Shown one piece after another: positions 42,395 to 50,605 of a stretch of 64,000 bases of DNA (the first letter of the stretch is position 1; each line of letters begins with the position of its first letter). This DNA is from Phocaeicola faecalis (GTDB lineage Bacteria > Bacteroidota > Bacteroidia > Bacteroidales > Bacteroidaceae): assembly GCF_021730445.1 (NCBI RefSeq), contig NZ_JADNRM010000003.1, forward strand, positions 190,960 to 254,959. The letters are read 5' to 3'. The position numbers were made by a program, and so were the translations under genes. Under the pieces are notes generated by a model. The model did no database searches. It saw only the letters and a program-made list of their open reading frames with translations, and was not told the DNA's origin.

Positions 42395-42661
42395 TTACTT
42401 TGTTGCATTTTGTTCCCGTTGTATATTTGAGGCAGCTTCTTCTAATCTGCTTCTAATGGAAGATAGCTCCAGTTCTATATCAGACAGGAATCCATCTACA
42501 GCATTTTCAGGAGAACATCCATAGTAATTCATCAAATTACCTATTACAGCTCTAAGAACCTTAGGGTCATCAGAAATGTCTTCTACTTAATAACTTATTT
42601 TCAAAAGAGCTTGAAAACTATCCTTCGCCACTTGCTTTGTGGTTATTGCATGTTTTTCCAT
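42395..42661 (-). pseudogene. Small gene with an in-frame stop codon
   Basis: MEKHAITTKQVAKDSFQALLKISY, then TAA, then in the same frame VEDISDDPKVLRAVIGNLMN, YYGCSPENAVDGFLSDIELE and LSSIRSRLEEAASNIQREQNATK to the stop at 42395. Both halves look coding, so a sense codon has become TAA (near 42587). The downstream half could restart at an internal ATG in VIGNLMNYYG. Confidence 0.6.
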
Positions 42662-42975
42662 ATAAAATAAACCTTTCAGTGAATAGTCTGCGGCAACGTG
42701 CCTGTCAGCTTTCTGAAAGCGTTGCAAAGGTAGAATATTGGGATGGGGCTGGATTAATAATAATTGAGCCAAAAAAAAGGCAGTTCTTTACCATCGTAAG
42801 AGCTGCCTTTTTATATAAGGGAAGTCGGATTTACCAAAATTTAGTTCCACCTATATTATAAGGTGATAGTCTGAATGTCCTGTAGTCCAACAGGGCTTTT
42901 ACCGTATCATATCTATTCAGAAAATATTTCAGTCTGCTTCTGATATTATTTGCGTCCGTATCAACATCATCCGTC

Positions 42976-43788
42976 TTAATCAGTTTTAATAACCCTAAGA
43001 TAGGATTCTATTAAATTGGCTTGTGGTCTTGTTGGTACTTTTTCTTTAGTTGATTTTAAATGTGTGTTCTGGAGCAACTGATATGTTCCCCATATATAAA
43101 GTGACTGAATGGGGTCAATTTTCTTATTGCCTACTGTCTTGTTCCCATAGATGAAGTCTAATTCCTTTTGAACTTCCTCTAAATTATCTACTCCTAAATA
43201 TTGGTGCAGGTATTCATTCAGCCTGTTCTCCAACCAGCTGTCCTTATTATTGATAAGTATTGGAGAATTACCACCTGCTGCAATCTTTATATCAGTATTG
43301 AAGTCTTTCCCGTTTTTCTGCTTAGGCTGATTGAGGGCAATGTATAGCTTTAGCATATCTGGTCTGACTTCATGGATATATTGCTGATATTGCATATCGT
43401 CATATTCTCCCTCTGATATGGGGACTTCTGTTATCCTGTCCCTATATAGAAGTGCAGCCATGAATAGTAATGCACATGAAGCCAATTCTTCATTATGAAG
43501 TTTCGGTGCATACGATTCCACGATTGTTTTAGGATTAAAGTTGTCTGGAACTGCCATTGCTATGTTTTCATTGGTAGCCAATGCAAACTTTACCGCATCC
43601 ACACCATAACCATCGTCTGATTTACACTGATTGGCAAGTTCTTTTTCTTCTGGTGTTAGATTGAAGACTTTCTTAGCATAGACTTGGGTCAGTTCGTTGG
43701 ATATGTCGTCATAGGTAAAGCCAAAACATCTGTTCAGTTCTTGGTATAGCTTCTTTATAGTTGGTATGTCAAATGTTACTTCAAGCAT
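42976..43788 (-). CDS. Hypothetical protein next to the island integrase
   Basis: 270 aa, not recognised. Soluble, helical; NQCKSDDGYGVDAVKFALATNENIAMAVPDNF and a C-terminal region ending RPQANLIESYLRVIKTD. It starts 76 bp downstream of the integrase gene on the same strand. Confidence 0.55.
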   Translation of the reverse strand: MLEVTFDIPTIKKLYQELNRCFGFTYDDISNELTQVYAKKVFNLTPEEKELANQCKSDDGYGVDAVKFALATNENIAMAVPDNFNPKTIVESYAPKLHNEELASCALLFMAALLYRDRITEVPISEGEYDDMQYQQYIHEVRPDMLKLYIALNQPKQKNGKDFNTDIKIAAGGNSPILINNKDSWLENRLNEYLHQYLGVDNLEEVQKELDFIYGNKTVGNKKIDPIQSLYIWGTYQLLQNTHLKSTKEKVPTRPQANLIESYLRVIKTD

Positions 43789-43864
43789 GGTCTTATTTTT
43801 ATATGGAAAGCAAAATTAAAAAAATAATCCCCACCTGCATTGCTACAAGTGGGGAATTATTAGC

Positions 43865-45133
43865 TTACTTACCAAACACGTACTTCACAACCTTAGTATT
43901 AGCCTTGTTCTCATTAACGAAGTCTCGTTCAATATAGATGTCGGTCACTTTCATGGAATCGTCTATGTGGTTCAAAGCCGCGTGAACAATGTATTTGTCT
44001 ATGCCTACTTTGTTGAGAGCGATAGTAGCCCATGAGTGCCGGGCTGCATAGTATTCCAAATCATCTACTTCTAATATTGCTCCAATCTCTTTTAGACCGC
44101 AATTGATAGCTTTATTAAAAGTCTTTTCATCCCCATAGTATTGATAGAAGTTGAACAGACGTTTGCCTGTGCTATCTTTGTACTTATCAATAAGAGGTTG
44201 CACTATCTTAGGAATATCTACCATCATTTTTGCACCATCCAATCTGCGAGCTTTGGTCTTAGTTCTGTTATAGATAATAGTGTTCCCTCTCATTTCAGTA
44301 GCATTGTAAAGGTCTGCTGAATTGATTCCCATAAGGCAGAATGAGAGAATGAAACAATCTTTAGCCAAGTTATAACGGCAGGTGGACTTATATCCTTTCT
44401 TCATGTCTTTATAAGGCAGCTTCCACACCTTTTTAATGATGTCTGCTGGAATGGCTCTCTTACGTGTAGCTTCCTGTTTAGGTATCTTGAAGTCCTCAAA
44501 AGGTGAGTTAGGAATAAGAATGAGGTTCTTGTCTTTCTTATTGTACTTACGTTTGGCTTCATTGAACAGCTTCTTAATGCTTATCAAGTAGAGGGAGAGG
44601 GTACGATTAGAAGTAACACGCTTACCCTGCTGTATCAGTTTCTTGGTACGTGCATCACGTTCTCCAATTAAAAATGCTTTGAACTGTTCCAAGAAGTCTA
44701 AGGTGATAAGATTTATATCCAATTCTTCTTTACCAACAAATCGTACTAAGGCATTGACGGCAGTAGTGTAATTGGGCGCACCTTTAATAGTGGCAGAAGC
44801 TATCCACTCACGACTGAACTTTATAAAGTCAATGGTCTGCTGTTTCTCCTGTTCTCCATTCAAGAACTCAACTATCTCGTCCAACGAATAATGATTACGG
44901 TCTAATTGCAACTTTAGACATTGTTCCCTGTAATAGAGAACAAGCCTGTCTATTTCTCTCTTAATGGAAGTGTCCTCTTTAAATTTGAGGGATTTGGTTA
45001 GGTCTTGTTGAGTTACAAACAAGTTAGTGGACAAGCGTTTTACCTTACGGTCTAATGTGAATCTAATCTTGACGTTATATGTTCCGTCAACTTTTAATTC
45101 ACTCCTTTTAATCTCGGCTTTAATAGTCAGCAT
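43865..45133 (-). CDS. Tyrosine integrase of island C
   Basis: 422 aa. Arm-binding domain (about 1-90), SAM-like core-binding domain (about 105-205) and catalytic domain with AARHSWAT, HAALNHIDD and the Tyr in TDIYIERDF; basic Lys region RTKTKARRL. First Arg replaced (CLMGINSADLYN). It lies 141 bp from the tRNA-Met 3' end, as usual for tRNA-targeting integrases, and probably catalysed insertion between 32761 and 45316. Confidence 0.92.
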   Translation of the reverse strand: MLTIKAEIKRSELKVDGTYNVKIRFTLDRKVKRLSTNLFVTQQDLTKSLKFKEDTSIKREIDRLVLYYREQCLKLQLDRNHYSLDEIVEFLNGEQEKQQTIDFIKFSREWIASATIKGAPNYTTAVNALVRFVGKEELDINLITLDFLEQFKAFLIGERDARTKKLIQQGKRVTSNRTLSLYLISIKKLFNEAKRKYNKKDKNLILIPNSPFEDFKIPKQEATRKRAIPADIIKKVWKLPYKDMKKGYKSTCRYNLAKDCFILSFCLMGINSADLYNATEMRGNTIIYNRTKTKARRLDGAKMMVDIPKIVQPLIDKYKDSTGKRLFNFYQYYGDEKTFNKAINCGLKEIGAILEVDDLEYYAARHSWATIALNKVGIDKYIVHAALNHIDDSMKVTDIYIERDFVNENKANTKVVKYVFGK

Positions 45134-45151
45134 ATTAGCTCCATTTTAATT

Positions 45152-45170
45152 AGTCAACAATCAGTCAACA
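45152..45170 (+). promoter_or_regulatory. Right arm-type integrase sites of island C
   Basis: AGTCAACA at 45152-45159 and 45163-45170, the same pair and period as at 32870-32888; overlaps the integrase upstream region. Confidence 0.6.
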
Positions 45171-45239
45171 TTTGCTTAAAATAGGGCTAAATCAACCAAG
45201 AGCAACAGATTCATATCTGGAGGGTCTGCAAACAAAAAA

Positions 45240-45264
45240 GGCTGTATTCCGTTAGGAATCAGCC
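45240..45264 (-). terminator. Terminator of tRNA-Met supplied by island C
   Basis: GGCTG-T-ATTCC-GTTA-GGAAT-CAGCC stem followed on the minus strand by a T run. It is 10 bp from the tRNA 3' end and belongs to the island side of the junction. Confidence 0.75.
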
Positions 45265-45273
45265 TTTTAGTTT

Positions 45274-45316
45274 GTGGACCAGCCTGGGCTTGAACCAGGG
45301 ACCTCCAGATTATGAG
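45274..45316 (-). repeat. att repeat 4 (intact tRNA 3' part)
   Basis: Identical to 32761-32803; matches diverge right after the anticodon bases. Confidence 0.92.
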
Positions 45317-45348
45317 TCTGTTGCTCTAACCAACTGAGCTACAAGTCC
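45275..45348 (-). tRNA. tRNA-Met (CAT anticodon)
   Basis: 74 nt on the minus strand: GGACTTG acceptor strand, D-arm with AGCTCAGTTGGTTAGAGC, anticodon loop CTCATAA, T-arm CCTGG-TTCAAGC-CCAGG, and CTGGTCC plus discriminator A. CCA is not encoded. One T-T mismatch in the acceptor stem. The CAT anticodon also fits tRNA-Ile2, but overall it reads as elongator Met. Host of the island array. Confidence 0.9.
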
Positions 45349-45469
45349 GAGCTATGTGGATTTCTCCTTAGCAGGTGCAAAAGTAGAACATTTCTCTGAG
45401 ATTTGCAAAGAATCGAACCCAAAATTTGATAAAAAGATTTAATTCACTTATTCGTAAGGATTTAAATTG

Positions 45470-45477
45470 TACTTTTG
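45470..45477 (+). promoter_or_regulatory. -7 box of the calcium ATPase operon
   Basis: TACTTTTG, 29 bp before the start codon; no strict TTTG at -33. Confidence 0.55.
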
Positions 45478-45506
45478 TGCTCCACTAATTAATTGAGAAT
45501 AGCCGT

Positions 45507-48137
45507 ATGGCACATACAAAACAAGAAACAGCCCTGACAGGGTTGACAAATAAAGAAGTTCTTGAAAGTAGGGAGAAATTCGGAATGAATCTCCTGACAC
45601 CCCCCAAACGCCCTTCTATGTGGAAACTTTATCTCGAAAAGTTCCGCGACCCGGTGATACGCATCCTTCTCGTTGCAGCATTCTTTTCGCTGGTCATAGC
45701 TGTTATCGAAGATGAATATGCCGAAACAATCGGAATATTCTTCGCTATATTTTTGGCGACAGGCATCGGATTCTATTTTGAATATGATGCAAACAAGAAA
45801 TTTGATTTGCTAAATGCTGTAGGTGAAGAAACTCCCGTCACGGTCATACGCAACGGCAAAATACAAGAGATTCCGCGTAAAGATATCGTCGTGGGAGATA
45901 TTGTCATATTAAATACCGGTGAAGAAGTGCCGGCAGACGGCATCTTGTTGGAAGCCATTTCTATGCAGATTAATGAATCCAATCTGACTGGAGAATTAAT
46001 GGTGAACAAAACTGTCAATGAAGAATTGTTCGATGACGAGGCCACTTATCCCAGTAACACCGTCATGCGTGGGACTACAGTAGTGGACGGTCACGGCATG
46101 ATGCGCGTAGAGCACGTAGGCGATGCGACAGAAATCGGCAAAGTGGCTCGCCAAGCGACCGAACAGAGTCAAGAACAGACTCCCTTGAATATTCAATTAA
46201 CAAAATTAGCCGATTTTATCGGCAAAATCGGATTTACCATTGCCACGCTGACCTTTATTGTCTTCACAGCCAAAGACCTTTACGGATATTTGAGTATGAA
46301 TGAAATAACCGGTTGGCAGCAATGGATGCATATCGCACGTATTGTTTTAAAATACTTCATGATGGCCGTTACACTAATAGTGGTTGCCGTCCCCGAAGGC
46401 TTGCCGATGAGTGTCACACTCAGCCTTGCACTGAACATGCGCCGTATGCTGAAGACAAATAACCTTGTCCGCAAGATGCATGCCTGCGAAACAATGGGTG
46501 CCATCACCGTCATCTGTACAGACAAAACCGGCACTCTGACACAAAACCTGATGCAAGTGCATGAAGCAAAGCTCGACGCTTCCAAAGCAGACTTGATAGC
46601 AGAAGGCATCAGTGCCAATTCTACGGCTTTTCTGGAAGAGGCAGAGACCGGAAAGAAACCTTCCGGTGTAGGAAACCCTACTGAAATCGCCTTGTTGTTA
46701 TGGCTTAACGAGCAGGGAAAGAATTATATGGAACTGCGCGAAAAAGCAACAGTCGTCAACCAGCTCACATTCTCCACCGAACGTAAATATATGGCTACTC
46801 TGGTCGACTCTCCCATCCAGCAAAAAAGAGTGTTATATATAAAAGGTGCACCCGAAATTATAATGGGCAAATGTAACCTGAGCCCTGATGCCATTGCACA
46901 GTATAACGCTGACCTGCTGGCCTACCAAAACAAGGCCATGCGTACTTTAGGATTGGCTTATAAATATATCCCCGAAGGAACCGGAGAGGATTGTGCCGAA
47001 TTGGTGAACGAAGGCGGAATGGATTTTCTCGGTATCTTCGCCATCAGTGACCCCATTCGTCCCGATGTGCCCGAGGCAGTCGGCAAATGTCAGTCAGCCG
47101 GTATCGGTGTGAAGATTGTAACCGGCGACACTCCGGGTACTGCTACCGAGATTGCTCGTCAGATAGGATTATGGAAGCCTGAAGACACGGAACGCAACCG
47201 AATCACAGGAGTGGAATTTGCCGCCTTGAGCGACGAAGAAGCACTCGACCGTGTACTTGACTTGAAAGTGATGAGCCGTGCCCGCCCGATGGACAAGCAA
47301 CGCTTGGTGCAGTTGCTCCAGCAAAAAGGTGCAGTAGTTGCCGTTACCGGTGACGGAACCAACGATGCTCCCGCCCTCAACCACGCACAAGTGGGTCTCT
47401 CGATGGGAACGGGAACTTCCGTAGCAAAAGAAGCCAGTGATATTACATTGCTGGATGATTCTTTCCACAGTATCGCCACTGCCGTCATGTGGGGACGTTC
47501 GCTCTACAAAAACATTCAGCGTTTCATCGTCTTCCAGCTGACAATCAATGTAGTGGCATTGGCAAGTGTATTGCTCGGCGCTTTCCTAGGCACTGAGCTT
47601 CCGCTGACTGTCACTCAAATGTTATGGGTAAACCTCATTATGGATACTTTTGCAGCCATGGCACTGGCCTCCATACCACCCAGCCCCGATGTCATGAACG
47701 AGAAACCGCGCAAAACCAATGACTTTATCATCACCAAGGCCATGCGCAACAATATATTAAGCGTAGGACTTGCATTTTTGGTCATCCTGATGTCACTCAT
47801 CGTAGGTATCAGGCAGCTTCCTGCCTCACAAACAGAGTGGGCTCTTACTTGTTTCTTCACCATTTTCGTGATGCTTCAGTTTTGGAACCTATTCAATGCC
47901 AGCGTTTTCGGAACCAATCATTCTGTATTTAAAGATTCACGCCATGCACTGGGCATGCTTAGTGTAGCGGTTATCATATTGATAGGCCAGATATTCATTG
48001 TCGAATTCGGAGGAAAAGTATTCCGCACCGTGCCGCTGAGTCTGACCGAATGGATTATAATCATCGCCGCTACCTCTTTAGTGTTGGTGGCAGGTGAAAT
48101 TTACCGACTGATAAAACGGTTGCAAGCAACAAAGTAA
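45507..48137 (+). CDS. Calcium-translocating P-type ATPase (PMCA type)
   Basis: 876 aa, full length for P2-type ATPases. N-terminal cation-ATPase domain, TGE-type actuator (NESNLTGELM), PEGLP in M4 (about 296), phosphorylation motif with D339 (CTDKTGTLTQN), KGAPE nucleotide-binding motif, and the hinge TGDGTNDAPAL (about 615), then a C-terminal set of membrane helices. Pumps Ca2+ or a similar divalent cation out of the cytoplasm at the expense of ATP. Followed 25 bp later by a HAD gene and ribF. Confidence 0.93.
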   Translation: MAHTKQETALTGLTNKEVLESREKFGMNLLTPPKRPSMWKLYLEKFRDPVIRILLVAAFFSLVIAVIEDEYAETIGIFFAIFLATGIGFYFEYDANKKFDLLNAVGEETPVTVIRNGKIQEIPRKDIVVGDIVILNTGEEVPADGILLEAISMQINESNLTGELMVNKTVNEELFDDEATYPSNTVMRGTTVVDGHGMMRVEHVGDATEIGKVARQATEQSQEQTPLNIQLTKLADFIGKIGFTIATLTFIVFTAKDLYGYLSMNEITGWQQWMHIARIVLKYFMMAVTLIVVAVPEGLPMSVTLSLALNMRRMLKTNNLVRKMHACETMGAITVICTDKTGTLTQNLMQVHEAKLDASKADLIAEGISANSTAFLEEAETGKKPSGVGNPTEIALLLWLNEQGKNYMELREKATVVNQLTFSTERKYMATLVDSPIQQKRVLYIKGAPEIIMGKCNLSPDAIAQYNADLLAYQNKAMRTLGLAYKYIPEGTGEDCAELVNEGGMDFLGIFAISDPIRPDVPEAVGKCQSAGIGVKIVTGDTPGTATEIARQIGLWKPEDTERNRITGVEFAALSDEEALDRVLDLKVMSRARPMDKQRLVQLLQQKGAVVAVTGDGTNDAPALNHAQVGLSMGTGTSVAKEASDITLLDDSFHSIATAVMWGRSLYKNIQRFIVFQLTINVVALASVLLGAFLGTELPLTVTQMLWVNLIMDTFAAMALASIPPSPDVMNEKPRKTNDFIITKAMRNNILSVGLAFLVILMSLIVGIRQLPASQTEWALTCFFTIFVMLQFWNLFNASVFGTNHSVFKDSRHALGMLSVAVIILIGQIFIVEFGGKVFRTVPLSLTEWIIIIAATSLVLVAGEIYRLIKRLQATK

Positions 48138-48162
48138 ATTAGGTAAAAGAGCATAAAGAGTT

Positions 48163-48777
48163 ATGGACAGTAAAATTAAGAATGTTATTTTCGATTTAGG
48201 CGGGGTATTGGTTAACCTTGATTTTGATAGTTGCCTGAATGCATTTCGCACTGCAGGATTCGCCGACATAGAAGAACAAGTTCGCCAAATGCAAGGCAAC
48301 GGAGTGTTTTCCCGGTTTGAATTGGGAGAAATTTCTCCCGAAGAGTTTAGAAACGCTATCCGCAGAGAGGCTGACGAATCGTTGACCGACCGCAAGATAG
48401 ATGATATGTGGAACCTGATGTTGCTGAATATTCCCCGCGAAAAGCTGGAATTACTGTTGGAACTACGCGAACGCTATATGGTTTACCTGCTTAGCAATAC
48501 TAACCAGATTCATTGGAATTATGCCGGCGAAGAAATGTTCAACTACCGGGGCTTTCGTGCAGATGACTTCTTTGAAGACACGTTTCTCTCTTTCAAAATG
48601 CATTTAGCCAAACCAGATAAGGCTATCTATGAGAAAGTAATGAAGGAGGCAAACATTCTTCCCGAGGAGACGTTCTTTATAGACGATTCGGAAGCCAACT
48701 GCCGGGCAGCCGCGGCACTTGGCATTCAAACTCACCACTACCGCATCGGCGAAGATTTAAGTTTATTATTCGAATAA
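48163..48777 (+). CDS. HAD-family phosphatase (YihX-like)
   Basis: 204 aa. FDLGGVLVNLDFD (motif I), LLSNTNQIH (motif II), K in KMHLAKPDKAIYEKV (motif III) and FFIDDSEANCRAA (motif IV) are those of subfamily IA sugar-phosphate/nucleotide phosphatases. Its stop overlaps the ribF start (TAATG), so the pair is coupled; it might be the missing phosphatase for a riboflavin precursor, but that is only suggested by position. Confidence 0.88.
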   Translation: MDSKIKNVIFDLGGVLVNLDFDSCLNAFRTAGFADIEEQVRQMQGNGVFSRFELGEISPEEFRNAIRREADESLTDRKIDDMWNLMLLNIPREKLELLLELRERYMVYLLSNTNQIHWNYAGEEMFNYRGFRADDFFEDTFLSFKMHLAKPDKAIYEKVMKEANILPEETFFIDDSEANCRAAAALGIQTHHYRIGEDLSLLFE

Positions 48778-49697
48778 TGAAAATTATATCAGGCATAAAC
48801 CATCCAACCCTTTCCCCATCGGTTGCCACCATCGGCTTTTTTGATGGGGTGCATCGCGGACATCGTTTCCTCATTGGTCAAGTAAAGGAAATGGCCGCAA
48901 AGGAAGGATTATGTTCTGCGTTAGTCACCTTTCCGGTACATCCCAGACAGGTGATACAAACCTCCTATTGCCCCCAGCTCCTCTCCTCTCCCCAAGAGAA
49001 ACTGGAATTGCTGGAAACGACAGGCGCTGATTATTGCATCCTTCTTCCCTTTACGCATGATTTATCATTGCTTTCCGCACGCGAGTTCATGCAGTTGTTA
49101 CGTGACCGATTCAATATCCATATACTGGTAATCGGTTATGACCACCGCTTCGGTCACAACCGGAGTGAAAGTTTTGAAGATTATCGCCGCTATGGTGAAG
49201 AACTCGGTATATATATAGTACGCGCGCGCGCCTATACCGATGGTGAAGATAAAATCAGCTCTTCCGTTATCCGCCAATTGCTAAAAGAAGGAGATGTAAA
49301 CCGCGCCTCCCAGTTCTTAGGATACAATTATTATTTAGACGGGACTGTCGTCGACGGTTATAAAGTCGGTCGTAAGATAGGTTTTCCTACCGCAAACCTA
49401 AAAGTAGATTATCCCGAAAAACTCATTCCTTCCGAGGGAGTATATGCTGTATATGTATATATAGAAGGTAAAAAATGGGCAGGGATGTTGAATATAGGTC
49501 ACCGTCCTACTATTAATAATGGAAAAGATTTGAGTATTGAAGTGAATATCCTTCATTTTTCGGATAATATCTATCACAAAGAGATACGCATTGAATTCGT
49601 AAAGTATCTCCGCCCTGAAGAAAAATACGATAATATCGAAGCGCTCATCCGCCAAATGCATAAAGACAGAGAAGAAGCGGCAAAAGTGCTGCTATAA
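48777..49697 (+). CDS. ribF: Bifunctional riboflavin kinase/FAD synthetase
   Basis: 306 aa. N-terminal FAD synthetase (nucleotidyltransferase) with GFFDGVHRGH (20-29) and ISSSVIRQLL (about 160); C-terminal riboflavin kinase from about 185 with GRKIGFPTANL, YAVYV, MLNIGHRPT and the catalytic-type EVNILHF. Converts riboflavin to FMN and then FAD in the cytoplasm. Coupled to the HAD gene before it. Confidence 0.95.
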   Translation: MKIISGINHPTLSPSVATIGFFDGVHRGHRFLIGQVKEMAAKEGLCSALVTFPVHPRQVIQTSYCPQLLSSPQEKLELLETTGADYCILLPFTHDLSLLSAREFMQLLRDRFNIHILVIGYDHRFGHNRSESFEDYRRYGEELGIYIVRARAYTDGEDKISSSVIRQLLKEGDVNRASQFLGYNYYLDGTVVDGYKVGRKIGFPTANLKVDYPEKLIPSEGVYAVYVYIEGKKWAGMLNIGHRPTINNGKDLSIEVNILHFSDNIYHKEIRIEFVKYLRPEEKYDNIEALIRQMHKDREEAAKVLL

Positions 49698-49761
49698 AAT
49701 TATTCCTGTCTCATTGTACAAGGCAGTATATTTACCAGCATCCCTTACCCCAAACAATGGG

Positions 49762-49826
49762 CATTGTTTGCGAAGGTTGTTTCCATTGTTTGCAAAAACT
49801 ATCTCCATTGTTTAGAGAAAACCTCT
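49762..49826. repeat. Three tandem 22-bp units (CATTGTTT...)
   Basis: CATTGTTTGCGAAGGTTG at 49762, CATTGTTTGCAAAAACTA at 49784 and CATTGTTTAGAGAAAACC at 49806, period 22 bp. A partial inverted copy (AAACAATG) just precedes. Between ribF and the DUF3836 gene. Confidence 0.7.
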
Positions 49827-49930
49827 AAGCCTTTTTTTGCATAAAAACCGCTTCTTTATCCACTCCTCCCCCCAAAACCACGAAAAAAGATATATTTTTA
49901 TCGAATTTCGATAAATTTTTCTCGTTTTCC

Positions 49931-49961
49931 TTTGGTAGTATAAAAATAACATGTACATTTG
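49931..49961 (+). promoter_or_regulatory. Consensus promoter of the DUF3836 gene
   Basis: TTTG (49931-49934), exactly 19 bp, TACATTTG (49954-49961): a textbook Bacteroides housekeeping promoter. ATCG-rich palindromes (TATCGAATTTCGATA near 49898; ATATCGATAAACGATA near 49963) flank it and may be operators. Confidence 0.8.
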
Positions 49962-50028
49962 CATATCGATAAACGATAAATGAATATCGAAAAACAAACA
50001 CAAGTATAAATATAAAACACAAAGTAAA

Positions 50029-50454
50029 ATGAAAAAGTCAGTATTAAAATCAGGTTTAGTAGCAGCAATTGCAGCAGTAATGATGAGTTGTACAACAACA
50101 GCACACGCACAAACAACAGAAAACACGAAGTACATTTATTGTCAAGACGACACAAACACAACAGTGTACACACTAAATGAAGACGGCAAAACATTAACAC
50201 GCAAAGTGAAGTATGAGTACAAACACAATGAAACAGGACAAGTGATTGAAAAGAAAGCATATCGTTGGGATGCTTACCGCGAAATATGGAAGCCGGCTTA
50301 TCTTCTTACTGTAACTCCCGGAGCATCTGAAACGAAACTGAATTACGCTGAATGGAACGCCAAAGAAAGTGCCTTTAACAGCAACAAACAACAAAGTATT
50401 TACCGTGAAGACAGTAACATAAATTTGCTGGCCGACACACAAAACAAAAAGTAA
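50029..50454 (+). CDS. DUF3836-family secreted protein
   Basis: 141 aa. Signal peptide (KKSVLKSGLVAAIAAVMMSCTTTAHA), then a DUF3836-like sequence with YTLNEDGKTLTRKVKYEYKHNETGQVIEKKAYRWD. Codon choice is unusually simple (many ACA and GCA codons) with 5' AT-rich leader, suggesting high expression. Family function unknown; small periplasmic or surface protein restricted to Bacteroides. Confidence 0.85.
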   Translation: MKKSVLKSGLVAAIAAVMMSCTTTAHAQTTENTKYIYCQDDTNTTVYTLNEDGKTLTRKVKYEYKHNETGQVIEKKAYRWDAYREIWKPAYLLTVTPGASETKLNYAEWNAKESAFNSNKQQSIYREDSNINLLADTQNKK

Positions 50455-50567
50455 TGGAAACGAAGAAAACAACAGGTATAAATCTCCGGGTAAAAGTATT
50501 TATGTTTTGCTTTACCATCGGATTTTGGTCCGGAATCGCACTAAGTATTGCAAAGCATACATGTTGA
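50454..50567 (+). CDS. 37-aa single-pass membrane peptide
   Basis: ATG 50454 overlaps the DUF3836 stop (TAATG). METKKTTGINLRVK, then a hydrophobic helix (VFMFCFTIGFWSGIALSIA) and KHTC. The coupling and the clear basic-then-hydrophobic layout support a real small protein. Confidence 0.55.
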   Translation: METKKTTGINLRVKVFMFCFTIGFWSGIALSIAKHTC

Positions 50568-50605
50568 TAAATAATAAACTGATAAAAATAACAACTTTAA
50601 AATAC

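Larger units (their letters stand above)
32761..45316. mobile_element. Genomic island C at tRNA-Met
   Basis: 12.5 kb between identical 43-bp att repeats, with an integrase next to the tRNA. Paired AGTCAACA sites with an 11-bp period lie just inside both ends (32870-32888, 45152-45170). AT-rich. Content: PBP/TerB-like operon, small recombinase, RadC, DUF3871, small proteins and three interrupted genes. No relaxase or phage structural gene is seen, so the transfer mode is unknown. Confidence 0.85.

Noticed and set aside
42637..42861. 74-codon plus-strand ORF near the interrupted small gene
   Set aside because: Antisense to the minus-strand frame MEKHAITTKQ..., which has better protein character.
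32761..45316. Island C as a prophage
   Set aside because: No capsid, terminase, portal or tail genes; only integrase, RadC, DUF3871 and small proteins.
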